Assembly: GCF_000732325.1 (NCBI RefSeq) | Contig: NZ_BBIW01000001.1 | Coordinates: forward strand, 728,376-792,375 | DNA: 64,000 bases | From: Paenibacillus sp. TCA20 | GTDB taxonomy: Bacteria; Bacillota; Bacilli; Paenibacillales; Paenibacillaceae | Direction of reading: 5' to 3' | Shown: positions 34,366 to 41,236 of the stretch, piece by piece | Layout of the letters: the number at the start of each line of letters is the position of its first letter | Position numbering within the stretch: the stretch's first letter is position 1 | The notes under the pieces: generated by a model | Told to the model about the DNA's origin: nothing | The model's input: the letters and a program-made list of their open reading frames with translations, nothing else | Databases searched by the model: none | Translations under genes and position numbers: made by a program

Positions 34366-34999
34366 GGTACTGATTGCTGATGATCAGGAATTGATTCTCG
34401 AAAGTTTACATATCGTGTTGTCCATGGAAGAAGATTTGGAAATTGTCTGTTTGGCCAAGAATGGCGAGGAGGCACTGAAGGGCTGTGAGCAGTTTTTGCC
34501 GGATATTGTGTTAATGGATATCAATATGCCAGTCATGGACGGCGTCGCTGCAACGACTCTGATTAAAGATCGACTACCTGCAACCAAAATCATTATGCTG
34601 ACCTCTTATAAGGAAGTTGAATATGTATTAGCGGCGTTAAGCTGTGGAGCAGAAGGTTATCTGCTCAAAGCCCTTCATCCCAAAGAACTGGCTGCAGGCA
34701 TTCGGGTAGTTCAGGCGGGAGGGACTTTAATCTCGCAGGAAATGGCAAGTAAAATGATCAAGAGGATCAACAATAACAGCCCTGCGGTAAATAATGAATT
34801 CGGGCTCACTGCCCGTGAAATAGAAGTGCTGCATAAGCTGGCATCTGGCCTTCGTAATCAAGACATTGCCGAGGCGCTGTTTCTTAGTGAAGGGACGGTC
34901 AAAAATTATATCTCAACGATTTATTCGAAGCTGAATGTGAAAGGAAGGCGGGAGGCCGCCCGTATAGCCCGAGATTCGGGAATGCTGGATCATTCATAA
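34352..34999 (+). CDS. Response regulator, NarL/FixJ family
   Basis: 215 residues. Receiver domain with VLIADDQE, phospho-acceptor Asp in DIVLMDINMPVMDG, Thr/Ser in MLTSYKE and Lys in YLLKALHP. The LuxR-type helix-turn-helix at 150-210 is LTAREIEVLHKLASGLRNQD and EGTVKNYISTIYSKLNVKGR. It overlaps the kinase gene by 14 bases, so the pair is translationally coupled. The CPBP protease gene immediately downstream, behind a terminator and its own promoter, is the likeliest target. Confidence 0.92.
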   Translation: MEKIKVLIADDQELILESLHIVLSMEEDLEIVCLAKNGEEALKGCEQFLPDIVLMDINMPVMDGVAATTLIKDRLPATKIIMLTSYKEVEYVLAALSCGAEGYLLKALHPKELAAGIRVVQAGGTLISQEMASKMIKRINNNSPAVNNEFGLTAREIEVLHKLASGLRNQDIAEALFLSEGTVKNYISTIYSKLNVKGRREAARIARDSGMLDHS

Positions 35000-35009
35000 G
35001 CCGATCGTC

Positions 35010-35047
35010 AAGAAGCTGGTAACTCATTAGAGTTACCAGCTTCTTTC
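35010..35047 (+). terminator. Terminator after the response regulator
   Basis: AGAAGCTGGTAACTC and GAGTTACCAGCTTCT form a 15-bp perfect stem with a 4-base loop and a short T run. Confidence 0.85.
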
Positions 35048-35148
35048 ACATATAGCCATAGATTAAATGATGACAAAAGCGCACTGTCTCATATGACTTT
35101 TTCAGCCTATACTCATGGCATCAAGCAACAGAGGAGGAGATGTTGAAC

Positions 35149-36042
35149 ATGAAGAAAAAAGCATTTGAAAATAAAGAGAGCCTGGAGAATGGCGTCAAAT
35201 TAAGCGCTCGGAGTTCATTTTGGAGTTTTCCAATCGTCTGGATGCTTGTGGGAGCTATCGGTATTGTTCTTATAGATACCTTATTCCGGCAGCTGACTGA
35301 GCGGGTAGATGGGACGATTTCCCTTGTCCTTACATTAGTGATGGGGTCGCTGGCTATCTTAGTTTATAAGCTCACGCTAACATATCTGGCCCGGCGCTCC
35401 ACTCCAGAGATCTCTAGACAACGAGCAGGGATTGAAACCTTACTGGGCGTACTTACCGGGGCACTCTTTATCACAGGGTCCGTCTTTATTATTACGGCCC
35501 TGGGAGGTTACTCCTTTCAGTGGGCAAGTTCTGTGAATGCGGGTCTTGTTCTACGATCCTCCATTGGGGCAGCTCTAGGAGCAGCCATTGTCGAGGAGCT
35601 TATCTTTCGTGGACTTATGTTTCAAGCCATTGATAGATTGGGAGGGAAACCGCTCGCACTCACTGTGACCTCACTATTCTTTGGAGTCGCGCATCTTGGC
35701 AATCCAGGGGCAACATTATGGAGTGCGTTCGCTATAGCCCTGGAAGCAGGTGTTCTGCTCGGAGCGGCCTTCCTGTGGCGGCGGAACTTATGGTTTATCA
35801 TGGGTCTGCATTTTGCATGGAATGCCATTGAAGGGTTGCTAGGCTTTCCCGTATCCGGACACTCAGTTGCCGGTCTATTTACTGTAGAAATGAACGGTGC
35901 CGCACTTCTCACAGGAGGCGAGTTTGGACTTGAAGGATCCATTGTTCCGGTTGTGGTCAGTCTTCTGATCTCCATTCCAATGCTAATTGGGGCTGCACGT
36001 TATCGAAGGGCTGAGGCTCGGAACCTTCCTGTATCAAAGTAA
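35149..36042 (+). CDS. CPBP family intramembrane metalloprotease
   Basis: About 298 residues with some eight transmembrane helices. The CPBP (Abi, Rce1-like) motifs are complete: IVEELIFRGLMFQ (EExxxR), FFGVAHLGNP (FxxxH) and LHFAWNAIEG (HxxxN). Family members cleave prenylated or membrane substrates, or act in bacteriocin self-protection. GAGGAGG at 35131-35137 allows ATG 35149 (11 bases) or TTG 35143 (5 bases). Lies behind the two-component system. TCATATGA at 35090-35097 is a possible regulator half-site pair. Confidence 0.85.
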   Translation: MKKKAFENKESLENGVKLSARSSFWSFPIVWMLVGAIGIVLIDTLFRQLTERVDGTISLVLTLVMGSLAILVYKLTLTYLARRSTPEISRQRAGIETLLGVLTGALFITGSVFIITALGGYSFQWASSVNAGLVLRSSIGAALGAAIVEELIFRGLMFQAIDRLGGKPLALTVTSLFFGVAHLGNPGATLWSAFAIALEAGVLLGAAFLWRRNLWFIMGLHFAWNAIEGLLGFPVSGHSVAGLFTVEMNGAALLTGGEFGLEGSIVPVVVSLLISIPMLIGAARYRRAEARNLPVSK

Positions 36043-36135
36043 AGGGCAGACATTTTTTTCGAAGGCTAGTCTATGCGAGATCCCTTGTCATGAAAAAGAA
36101 GTTTCATAAAAGCTTTCGTTCACCTTGTACTCGTC

Positions 36136-36429
36136 CGAAGGCGTATCCCTGGGCTTCGAAGGGAGGAAGTCGCTTATCTTGCTAATGCCAATCTTACTTA
36201 CTATACCTGGCTAGAGCAGGGCTAGAGAAGAATCCTCCCCCTGATGTGTTGTCTTCAAATAAGCCAAGAACTACAGCTGAACGATGACGAGCTGAAGCAC
36301 TTACTCGATCTGTCCGCACCCGATCCGGTCCGTTTCAGTATGGCACCAAAACAGAAGAACTCGATGCCTGATTGTATTGAAGTAAAGACACCACCAGTTC
36401 GAGGTGATGTCTTTTTTTTGCACAAATAG
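36136..36429 (+). pseudogene. Remnant of an XRE/MmyB-type transcriptional regulator
   Basis: The frame from 36136 reads RRRIPGLRREEVAYLANANL then TYYTWLEQG, the unmistakable helix-turn-helix of MmyB-like XRE regulators, followed by an in-frame TAG. It then continues QISQELQLNDDELKHLLDLS, the usual next helix, and runs into unrelated sequence. The start and the ligand domain are missing and the promoter-proximal part is out of frame. Confidence 0.75.
36383..36419 (+). terminator. Rho-independent terminator
   Basis: AAAGACACCACC pairs with GGTGATGTCTTT (one mismatch) around AGTTCGA and is followed by eight T residues. Confidence 0.75.
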
Positions 36430-36431
36430 TT

Positions 36432-36461
36432 ATTAAACTATCCTGCCCGTTAGCTTAGCGA
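36432..36461 (-). repeat. Cassette-associated simple site (R6)
   Basis: ATTAAACTATCCTGCCCGTT followed by AGCTTAGCG. It lies 29 bases past the stop of the LysE gene on the minus strand. Confidence 0.65.
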
Positions 36462-36489
36462 AGTGAATTTTTAAAACTGTGTTGCCAAT

Positions 36490-37122
36490 TTATTGAGGTG
36501 CTTTCGTTGCAAGTAATTTTAATCCTAATCCGATAAATATAACCCCAGTTATTTTGTTTAAGTAGGTACCAATTCTTTCGTTTACATTAATCTTCTTAGT
36601 GATGAAAGAGGAAAAATAAGCAATAAAAAGGCACCACATCAATCCAGTGAATGAAAATGTTAGTCCTAAAATTATGAATGGCATTGGACCAGAAGACTTT
36701 GTATCAATAAATTGTGGAAGAAAGGATAGGAAAAATAAAGATACTTTTGGATTTGTAAGACTTGTCAACATCCCTTGTATGTATATTTTTCTGGGGTTAA
36801 GGTTATTTGTTTTCGATGCACTGAAATTTAAATTTGATTTATCAAGTAACATTCTAATGCCCAGATAAACTAAATACATAACTCCGACTATTTTTATGAT
36901 ATTGAATAATACAATGGACTTTGTAAGTATAATCGACAAACCAAAAGCAACTAACAAAGTATGTATTAACGATCCACTAATAATACCGAAAACAGAATAT
37001 ACTCCAGCTTTTCTACCCTGCGAAACACTTCTTCCAACAATATACATTGTATCTGCCCCAGGAATTAAATTGATAAGAATTCCTGTAAGCAAAAATATTT
37101 CGTAATTTATTATTCCAAACAT
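36490..37122 (-). CDS. LysE family translocator
   Basis: 210 residues with six hydrophobic segments. Family landmarks are LINLIPGADTMYIVGRSVSQ near residue 20 (NPGP-like loop), GSLIHTLLVAFGLS, and LTSLTNPKVSLFFLSFLPQF near 122. LysE/RhtB proteins export amino acids or related compounds. GGGGG precedes ATG 37122. AT-rich codon use. Stands alone with cassette-type sites on both sides (36432 and 37216). Confidence 0.88.
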   Translation of the reverse strand: MFGIINYEIFLLTGILINLIPGADTMYIVGRSVSQGRKAGVYSVFGIISGSLIHTLLVAFGLSIILTKSIVLFNIIKIVGVMYLVYLGIRMLLDKSNLNFSASKTNNLNPRKIYIQGMLTSLTNPKVSLFFLSFLPQFIDTKSSGPMPFIILGLTFSFTGLMWCLFIAYFSSFITKKINVNERIGTYLNKITGVIFIGLGLKLLATKAPQ

Positions 37123-37215
37123 TTTGTTAATTCCCCCTCTCCATTATGAAATACATAAAGAAGAAACAATACTATAGATAAAATAGTAAGTCAATCATTG
37201 ATTAACATGCTATCT

Positions 37216-37241
37216 TGTTAATATCCTGCCCGTTAGTTGAA
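37216..37241 (-). repeat. Cassette-associated simple site (R7)
   Basis: TTAATATCCTGCCCGTTAGT followed by TGAAGC, 20 bases past the stop of the GNAT gene at 37261. Confidence 0.65.
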
Positions 37242-37260
37242 GCATCTAAAAATCAAAATC

Positions 37261-37806
37261 CTATTCGTTAATTCTCCCCATTAATATAGTGCTATAGAAT
37301 TTATTATCAGACAAAACTTTGTCATTTTTTAAAATCCCTTCTATTTCAAAACCATTACGTTTATATAGCTCAATAGCTTTTTTATTTATTTCTAGAACAT
37401 TTAAACTAATCTTTTTAATCCCATTAGATTCAGCCCACCGAATAGATTCTCTTAATAGATTTTTACCTATCCCATACCCCCAGTACTCTTTTAATACACA
37501 TACCCCAAATTCTACTTTATGAGAAAATCTTTTTAAGATATTCCCTTCACATCTAGAGAAACCAACGATTTGTTCATTAGCTTCAACTACTAAGAATAGA
37601 TTATTGCTGCTCTTAGAATCGTTATCGATTAATTTTCTAAATCCTAATTCATCTATGTATCCTTCACCCTGTTCCCTGTCTAGATATTCAGTCTCTCCAT
37701 CTATCTGTATTCTTACTTCAGAAAGCTTCTTTGCATCCTCTTCCTTAGCGGATCTTATAAAGTAATGTAAATTATTTACATAATATTCCACTTGATTAAT
37801 CCTCAT
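37261..37806 (-). CDS. GNAT family N-acetyltransferase
   Basis: 181 residues. FIRSAKEEDAKKLSEVR at the start, VCVLKEYWGYGIGKNLLRES (acetyl-CoA loop) near 105 and NKKAIELYKRNGFEIEG near 142 follow the RimI/RimL-like GNAT order. GAGGGAGGG precedes ATG 37806. Low GC and rich in Asn, Lys and Ile. Single gene between two cassette-type sites. Acceptor unknown. Confidence 0.88.
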   Translation of the reverse strand: MRINQVEYYVNNLHYFIRSAKEEDAKKLSEVRIQIDGETEYLDREQGEGYIDELGFRKLIDNDSKSSNNLFLVVEANEQIVGFSRCEGNILKRFSHKVEFGVCVLKEYWGYGIGKNLLRESIRWAESNGIKKISLNVLEINKKAIELYKRNGFEIEGILKNDKVLSDNKFYSTILMGRINE

Positions 37807-37868
37807 TGGGCCCTCCCTCTTAAAAATCTAATAAATCATACTATATATTTTGAATACACAGTAGAACT

Positions 37869-37898
37869 ATTAAACCAACCTGCCCGTTAGCTTAATGA
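37869..37898 (-). repeat. Cassette-associated simple site (R8)
   Basis: ATTAAACCAACCTGCCCGTT followed by AGCTTAATGAGG, 39 bases past the acetamidase stop. Confidence 0.7.
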
Positions 37899-37936
37899 GG
37901 TAGACTTACCTCTAATTACTTTTCATTTTTAAACTC

Positions 37937-38869
37937 TCATTTGATGGAGCCATGGTTCAATACTGCATGAACTCCACGAACACCATTCACCAATTGTGTA
38001 ATGCGCAAATCGACGACGAGACTTGCAAGAGCCAATGCTTCTTTACGCTCAAATCCGTACATTTCACCCATTAAGTCCAACATACCTTCTAAAGCTATCA
38101 TTGACGCTTCATTTAAATCCTCATGGAAACCCATTGTAATCCAGGAAGTTGGAGTTTTAGCTCGAGGCATGTTAATGCTCATCTCTTCATGTACGATAAA
38201 TTCCAGATCAACGATATCCATTGGGCATTCTAATGCCGGACATCCTACTTCACCATCTCCTTGTACGGCGTGTCCATCACCGACTGAAAATAATCCACCT
38301 GGCACTGGGATTGGCAAGTATAATGAACTCCCCGCGATTAGTTCTTTACAGTCAATGTTTCCACCACAGTAGCGCGGTGGAAATGTAGAATGAACACCAG
38401 GCTCATTAGGAGGCATACCCATTACACCCATAAAAGGGTTTAAAACTACCTTATGTCCTTTATTACTTGTGCCAACCATTAACTCGCTGTCTATATTCCA
38501 ATTCAGATGAAATTCTTCACCATCAGCTACCCCTAATCTCTTATTAATTGGATGTTGAAACCCACCCGCACTATTCCATCCCCAAGATCCTGGACGTATT
38601 TCATTAATTTTTATTTCGAGTGTCATCCCGGGTTCTGCGCCACGTATAGCAATAGGTCCACACAAAGCATGTCCCCCATCTCTTGTACGTTCTCTAGGCT
38701 CAAATCTTTTCCTTGAACCTGAAGAGGGAAATGGTTCCATTCCCCAACCTGCATCCAAAGTTTTATAACAAATTGAATCTCCGGAGTTAATGGTTAGAAT
38801 CGGATTGTATTCCTTTGAGAATGAGCCATGAAGTGTTGATCTTTCAGGATGTATCGAAAATTTAGCCAT
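37937..38869 (-). CDS. Acetamidase/formamidase family protein
   Basis: 310 residues, the normal length of the FmdA/AmdA amidohydrolase family that releases ammonia from short amides. Typical segments are GHALCGPIAIRGAEPGMTLE, HSTFPPRYCGGNIDCKEL, GGLFSVGDGHAVQGDGEVG and the C-terminal ITQLVNGVRGVHAVL. No signal peptide. GGAGG precedes ATG 38869. GC content is closer to core genes than its neighbours. Single gene between cassette-type sites. Confidence 0.9.
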   Translation of the reverse strand: MAKFSIHPERSTLHGSFSKEYNPILTINSGDSICYKTLDAGWGMEPFPSSGSRKRFEPRERTRDGGHALCGPIAIRGAEPGMTLEIKINEIRPGSWGWNSAGGFQHPINKRLGVADGEEFHLNWNIDSELMVGTSNKGHKVVLNPFMGVMGMPPNEPGVHSTFPPRYCGGNIDCKELIAGSSLYLPIPVPGGLFSVGDGHAVQGDGEVGCPALECPMDIVDLEFIVHEEMSINMPRAKTPTSWITMGFHEDLNEASMIALEGMLDLMGEMYGFERKEALALASLVVDLRITQLVNGVRGVHAVLNHGSIK

Positions 38870-38963
38870 CGTATTCCTCCAGAATTTTATTTACTTATAA
38901 GTTTACAATTATTTAAAATTATGTAATAAATATATGTCAATTTACTCTTTTCAAAACTATTTT

Positions 38964-38990
38964 ATTAAACTAATCTGCCTGTTAGTTGAA
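38964..38990 (-). repeat. Cassette-associated simple site (R9), overlaps the fabZ stop
   Basis: ATTAAACTAATCTGCCTGTT followed by AGTTGAA. The minus-strand reading AACTAAC supplies the last sense codon and TAA stop of the FabZ gene. Confidence 0.7.
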
Positions 38991-39422
38991 TGCCTCAATA
39001 GAATTAAACGCAAACATTATTTCTGCTTCACAAACCAATTCATTGTTTACCATTGCGATGCCTGTTCCTTTGACAATCTGTCCCTTGGTTCGGGTCACTT
39101 CGAATTCAAGATGGAGCTGATCCCCTGGTTTAACTTGCTTTTTGAACCGACAATGATCAATACCAGTCAGTAACCCTATCTTATGGTTATTGCTCTCTAA
39201 GTTAGACATAACGATACCACCCACCTGTGCCAATGCTTCTACAATCAAGACTCCAGGCATGACAGGATAGTCAGGAAAGTGACCAAGGAAATAAGGTTCA
39301 TTGAAAGTCACATTTTTAATTCCAACAGCTTTCTTTCCTTCAACAATTTCTAAGATTCTATCGACCAAAAGAAAGGGATATCTATGGGGAATAAGCTCTT
39401 TAATTTGATTAATATCCAGCAT
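38982..39422 (-). CDS. fabZ: 3-hydroxyacyl-ACP dehydratase FabZ, solitary copy
   Basis: 146-residue hot-dog-fold dehydratase of fatty acid synthesis. [13 protein letters not shown] and [20 protein letters not shown] are present with catalytic His48 and Glu62. AGGAGG precedes ATG 39422. No other fatty-acid gene is nearby, and the usual chromosomal fabZ of Bacillota sits elsewhere, so this may be an extra copy carried in the accessory region. Its stop codon is formed by the cassette-type site. Confidence 0.9.
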   Translation of the reverse strand: MLDINQIKELIPHRYPFLLVDRILEIVEGKKAVGIKNVTFNEPYFLGHFPDYPVMPGVLIVEALAQVGGIVMSNLESNNHKIGLLTGIDHCRFKKQVKPGDQLHLEFEVTRTKGQIVKGTGIAMVNNELVCEAEIMFAFNSIEAFN

Positions 39423-39457
39423 GGATTTTCCTCCTCTAATATTGGGTTATAAGCATT

Positions 39458-39474
39458 CTAACGTCATTCATTAG
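39458..39474 (-). repeat. Cassette-associated simple site, degenerate
   Basis: CTAACGTCATTCATTAG keeps both arms of CTAACGTTTCCCGTTAG with an altered centre, just past the remnant frame that ends at 39482. Confidence 0.5.
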
Positions 39475-39481
39475 AAGATGG

Positions 39482-39646
39482 TTAGATCAATAGCCGAGAA
39501 ACTAGTGCGTCAGCCTCATGATTATACCCTAATAAACAAAGATTATTGGGAATTCGATCAATTATAGTTTTTTCACTAGAGCAAGTATATTGAAGATGGT
39601 GAACGAGGGCTAACATGGCTATAATTTCATTAGACACTGCTGACAT
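39482..39646 (-). pseudogene. Remnant minus-strand reading frame
   Basis: From ATG 39646 the frame reads MSAVSNEIIAMLALVHHLQY and ends LLGYNHEADALVSRLLI before a TAA inside GTTAG (39481-39485). The frame stays open upstream to about 39740, overlapping the plus-strand gene. There is no ribosome site. It looks like the tail of a lost cassette gene; family not recognised. Confidence 0.35.
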
Positions 39647-39693
39647 GAATTGTTTGATACCTACTGTATCTAAAGTATTTACAGTTACTTGGA

Positions 39694-40227
39694 ATGATCT
39701 TTCTAGACGAAGCTTCTTCTTTGTTAAATAGAATTAAAAGGATTGATGATGTGTTAAAGTTAGAGGAATGTTTTAAGAAAGTAATAATTTATTTTAATGA
39801 GGAGCATATGTTTATATGCCCACATCAGCCGGTGCTTAATGAAGCCGGAGAGTTTCTAAATTTTTTAGATGATGGACCCGTTCTAGAATTAGAGCGTAAT
39901 ATTACTATTGAAGAGTTACAGAATGCGATATTCGAAACTCTTAAGAAATCCAATCTGTATATTCTCAGTCAGCGCCCTAAACGTTTAGGGATTGAAAGAC
40001 ATCTAAAAGTAAGGAGCTACAAAGCAGCTACAAAAGATAAGAGCTTAATATCACTAGGTTATTCTCCTGATGAGTCTATTGAGTATAGAATAATTGCTTA
40101 CAGGAAGGAAAATAGTCTCGTCTATCTCAAGGAAAAAGAACTTTTAATAAAACAAGAAGATGCAATGCAGAATAATCAACTTGCTAAAACAGTGATTGAA
40201 TTTATGGAACTATTACGAAATAAATGA
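39694..40227 (+). CDS. Hypothetical protein, 177 residues
   Basis: A soluble, mostly helical protein with ERNITIEELQNAIFETLKKS and KSLISLGYSPDESIEYRII. No family recognised. The ATG at 39694 lacks a convincing ribosome site, so the start is uncertain. It is one of few plus-strand genes in the cassette-like region. Confidence 0.5.
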   Translation: MIFLDEASSLLNRIKRIDDVLKLEECFKKVIIYFNEEHMFICPHQPVLNEAGEFLNFLDDGPVLELERNITIEELQNAIFETLKKSNLYILSQRPKRLGIERHLKVRSYKAATKDKSLISLGYSPDESIEYRIIAYRKENSLVYLKEKELLIKQEDAMQNNQLAKTVIEFMELLRNK

Positions 40228-40248
40228 ACTAAACACTAATCAAATACC

Positions 40249-40277
40249 CTACCATTATACTAATGGTAGAATTTAAT
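40249..40277 (+). terminator. Possible weak terminator
   Basis: CTACCATTA and TAATGGTAG form a 9-bp stem with a 3-base loop 21 bases past the stop; the tail (AATTTAATT) is only moderately T-rich. Confidence 0.35.
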
Positions 40278-40361
40278 TAGTTCATATTCCCACTCGTTCG
40301 TACAAGGGATAAGATAAACCTTACCTTTCGGTAAGCCCCACATGGTTATTTACTTCATTAT

Positions 40362-40388
40362 TTAAACCAGACAGCCCGTTAATGAAGT
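40362..40388. repeat. Cassette-associated simple site, degenerate (R10)
   Basis: TTTAAACCAGACAGCCCGTT followed by AATGAAG: the left arm and the CCCGTT core remain, but the AGCTT of the right arm is deleted. Confidence 0.5.
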
Positions 40389-40471
40389 TTATTAAATTTG
40401 TAATCAAACCTTAGTTGAAAAAGCCGTGTTAAAGTAGTATCGAACAAATATTCACAAAAGGAGTGGGCAAA

Positions 40472-40729
40472 ATCAAATCACATTTTCAGAGTTTGGCTGT
40501 CATTTTCTTAGGTGTTTGTTTAGTAATCAGCTCATGGTTAATTTCAGATGCTATTAAAGATCAACCAAATATTCAACCAAATATTCAAATACCAGATAAT
40601 AGCCTTACCACTAACAAGTACGAATTTATCCCTGTATCAGAAAAACATTTTATTATTCTCGATACCGAAAGTGGCACCTATTTAGAAAAAAAGGATAACT
40701 CTGAAGCATGGACTATAAACTCACCTTGA
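40472..40729 (+). CDS. Small membrane-anchored protein, about 85 residues, probable ATC start
   Basis: AAAAGGAG (40456-40463) is 8 bases from ATC 40472, giving MKSHFQSLAVIFLGVCLVIS then SWLI, a signal-anchor or signal peptide. The remainder is hydrophilic with FIPVSEKHFIILDTESGTYL. The standard-codon alternative is GTG 40463, which lies inside the Shine-Dalgarno itself. Short proteins of this kind are common in Bacillota; role unknown. Confidence 0.55.
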   Translation: MKSHFQSLAVIFLGVCLVISSWLISDAIKDQPNIQPNIQIPDNSLTTNKYEFIPVSEKHFIILDTESGTYLEKKDNSEAWTINSP

Positions 40730-40767
40730 ATATATATTTCCATATGACAGATCGTGATTTGAAGTGC

Positions 40768-40802
40768 GAAAGGAACAGCTACCAATCGGCAACCTGCTCC
40801 AT
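40768..40802. repeat. Central hairpin of a full-type element (R11)
   Basis: GGAACAGCTACC-AATC-GGCAACCTGCTCC matches the central hairpin of elements at 24289, 26051 and 29816. The two outer sites are no longer recognisable. Confidence 0.5.
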
Positions 40803-40809
40803 TGAATAT

Positions 40810-40905
40810 TTAATTGATGATCATTAATAAAACCATTACAAAAATCATTCCTATAACCCACTCAGTAACACCGAGGCCTTTCCACGCATTTTGATTACTT
40901 TCCAT
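40810..40905 (-). CDS. Very small membrane protein, 31 residues
   Basis: MESNQNAWKGLGVTEWVIGM followed by IFVMVLLMIIN: a hydrophilic start and one transmembrane helix. Ribosome site is weak (AGAGAAACAAG). Supported mainly by its composition and position next to another small membrane gene. Confidence 0.4.
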   Translation of the reverse strand: MESNQNAWKGLGVTEWVIGMIFVMVLLMIIN

Positions 40906-41036
40906 TTTTCTTGTTTCTCTTATCAATCTGAGCAATTTCAATCAATCTCACCTCTAATAAATTGATCTTACGATATTTACAACCAGTAAGTTACAATGCA
41001 TTTGGATTTTACTGGAATAAATCAAAGACACTAATT

Positions 41037-41183
41037 TTATATAAGAATCACGATTAAAGAAATCACAAATCCTTGCGCCGCAGCTATAATCAAATCATTT
41101 TTCCAGTAGGATTTTGTGTATAGACTAAATAATCTGAAGATAATAAAACCGCAAATTGCCATTAGAAACCAGTTCATTAACAT
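41037..41183 (-). CDS. Small two-helix membrane protein, 48 residues
   Basis: AAGGAG lies 8 bases before ATG 41183. The product has two hydrophobic helices (MLMNWFLMAICGFIIFRLF and DLIIAAAQGFVISLIVILI) joined by a short basic loop (YTKSYWKN). Function unknown. It is 53 bases downstream of the nucleotidyltransferase gene. Confidence 0.6.
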   Translation of the reverse strand: MLMNWFLMAICGFIIFRLFSLYTKSYWKNDLIIAAAQGFVISLIVILI

Positions 41184-41236
41184 TCCAACCACTCCTTCGT
41201 GAACTGTTGGTAAAGTCCCATTGGATCGTTATGTCA

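Noticed and set aside
24289..40802. Recurring short repeats considered as a CRISPR array
   Set aside because: Spacing is irregular (hundreds to thousands of bases), genes lie between copies, and no cas gene is present.
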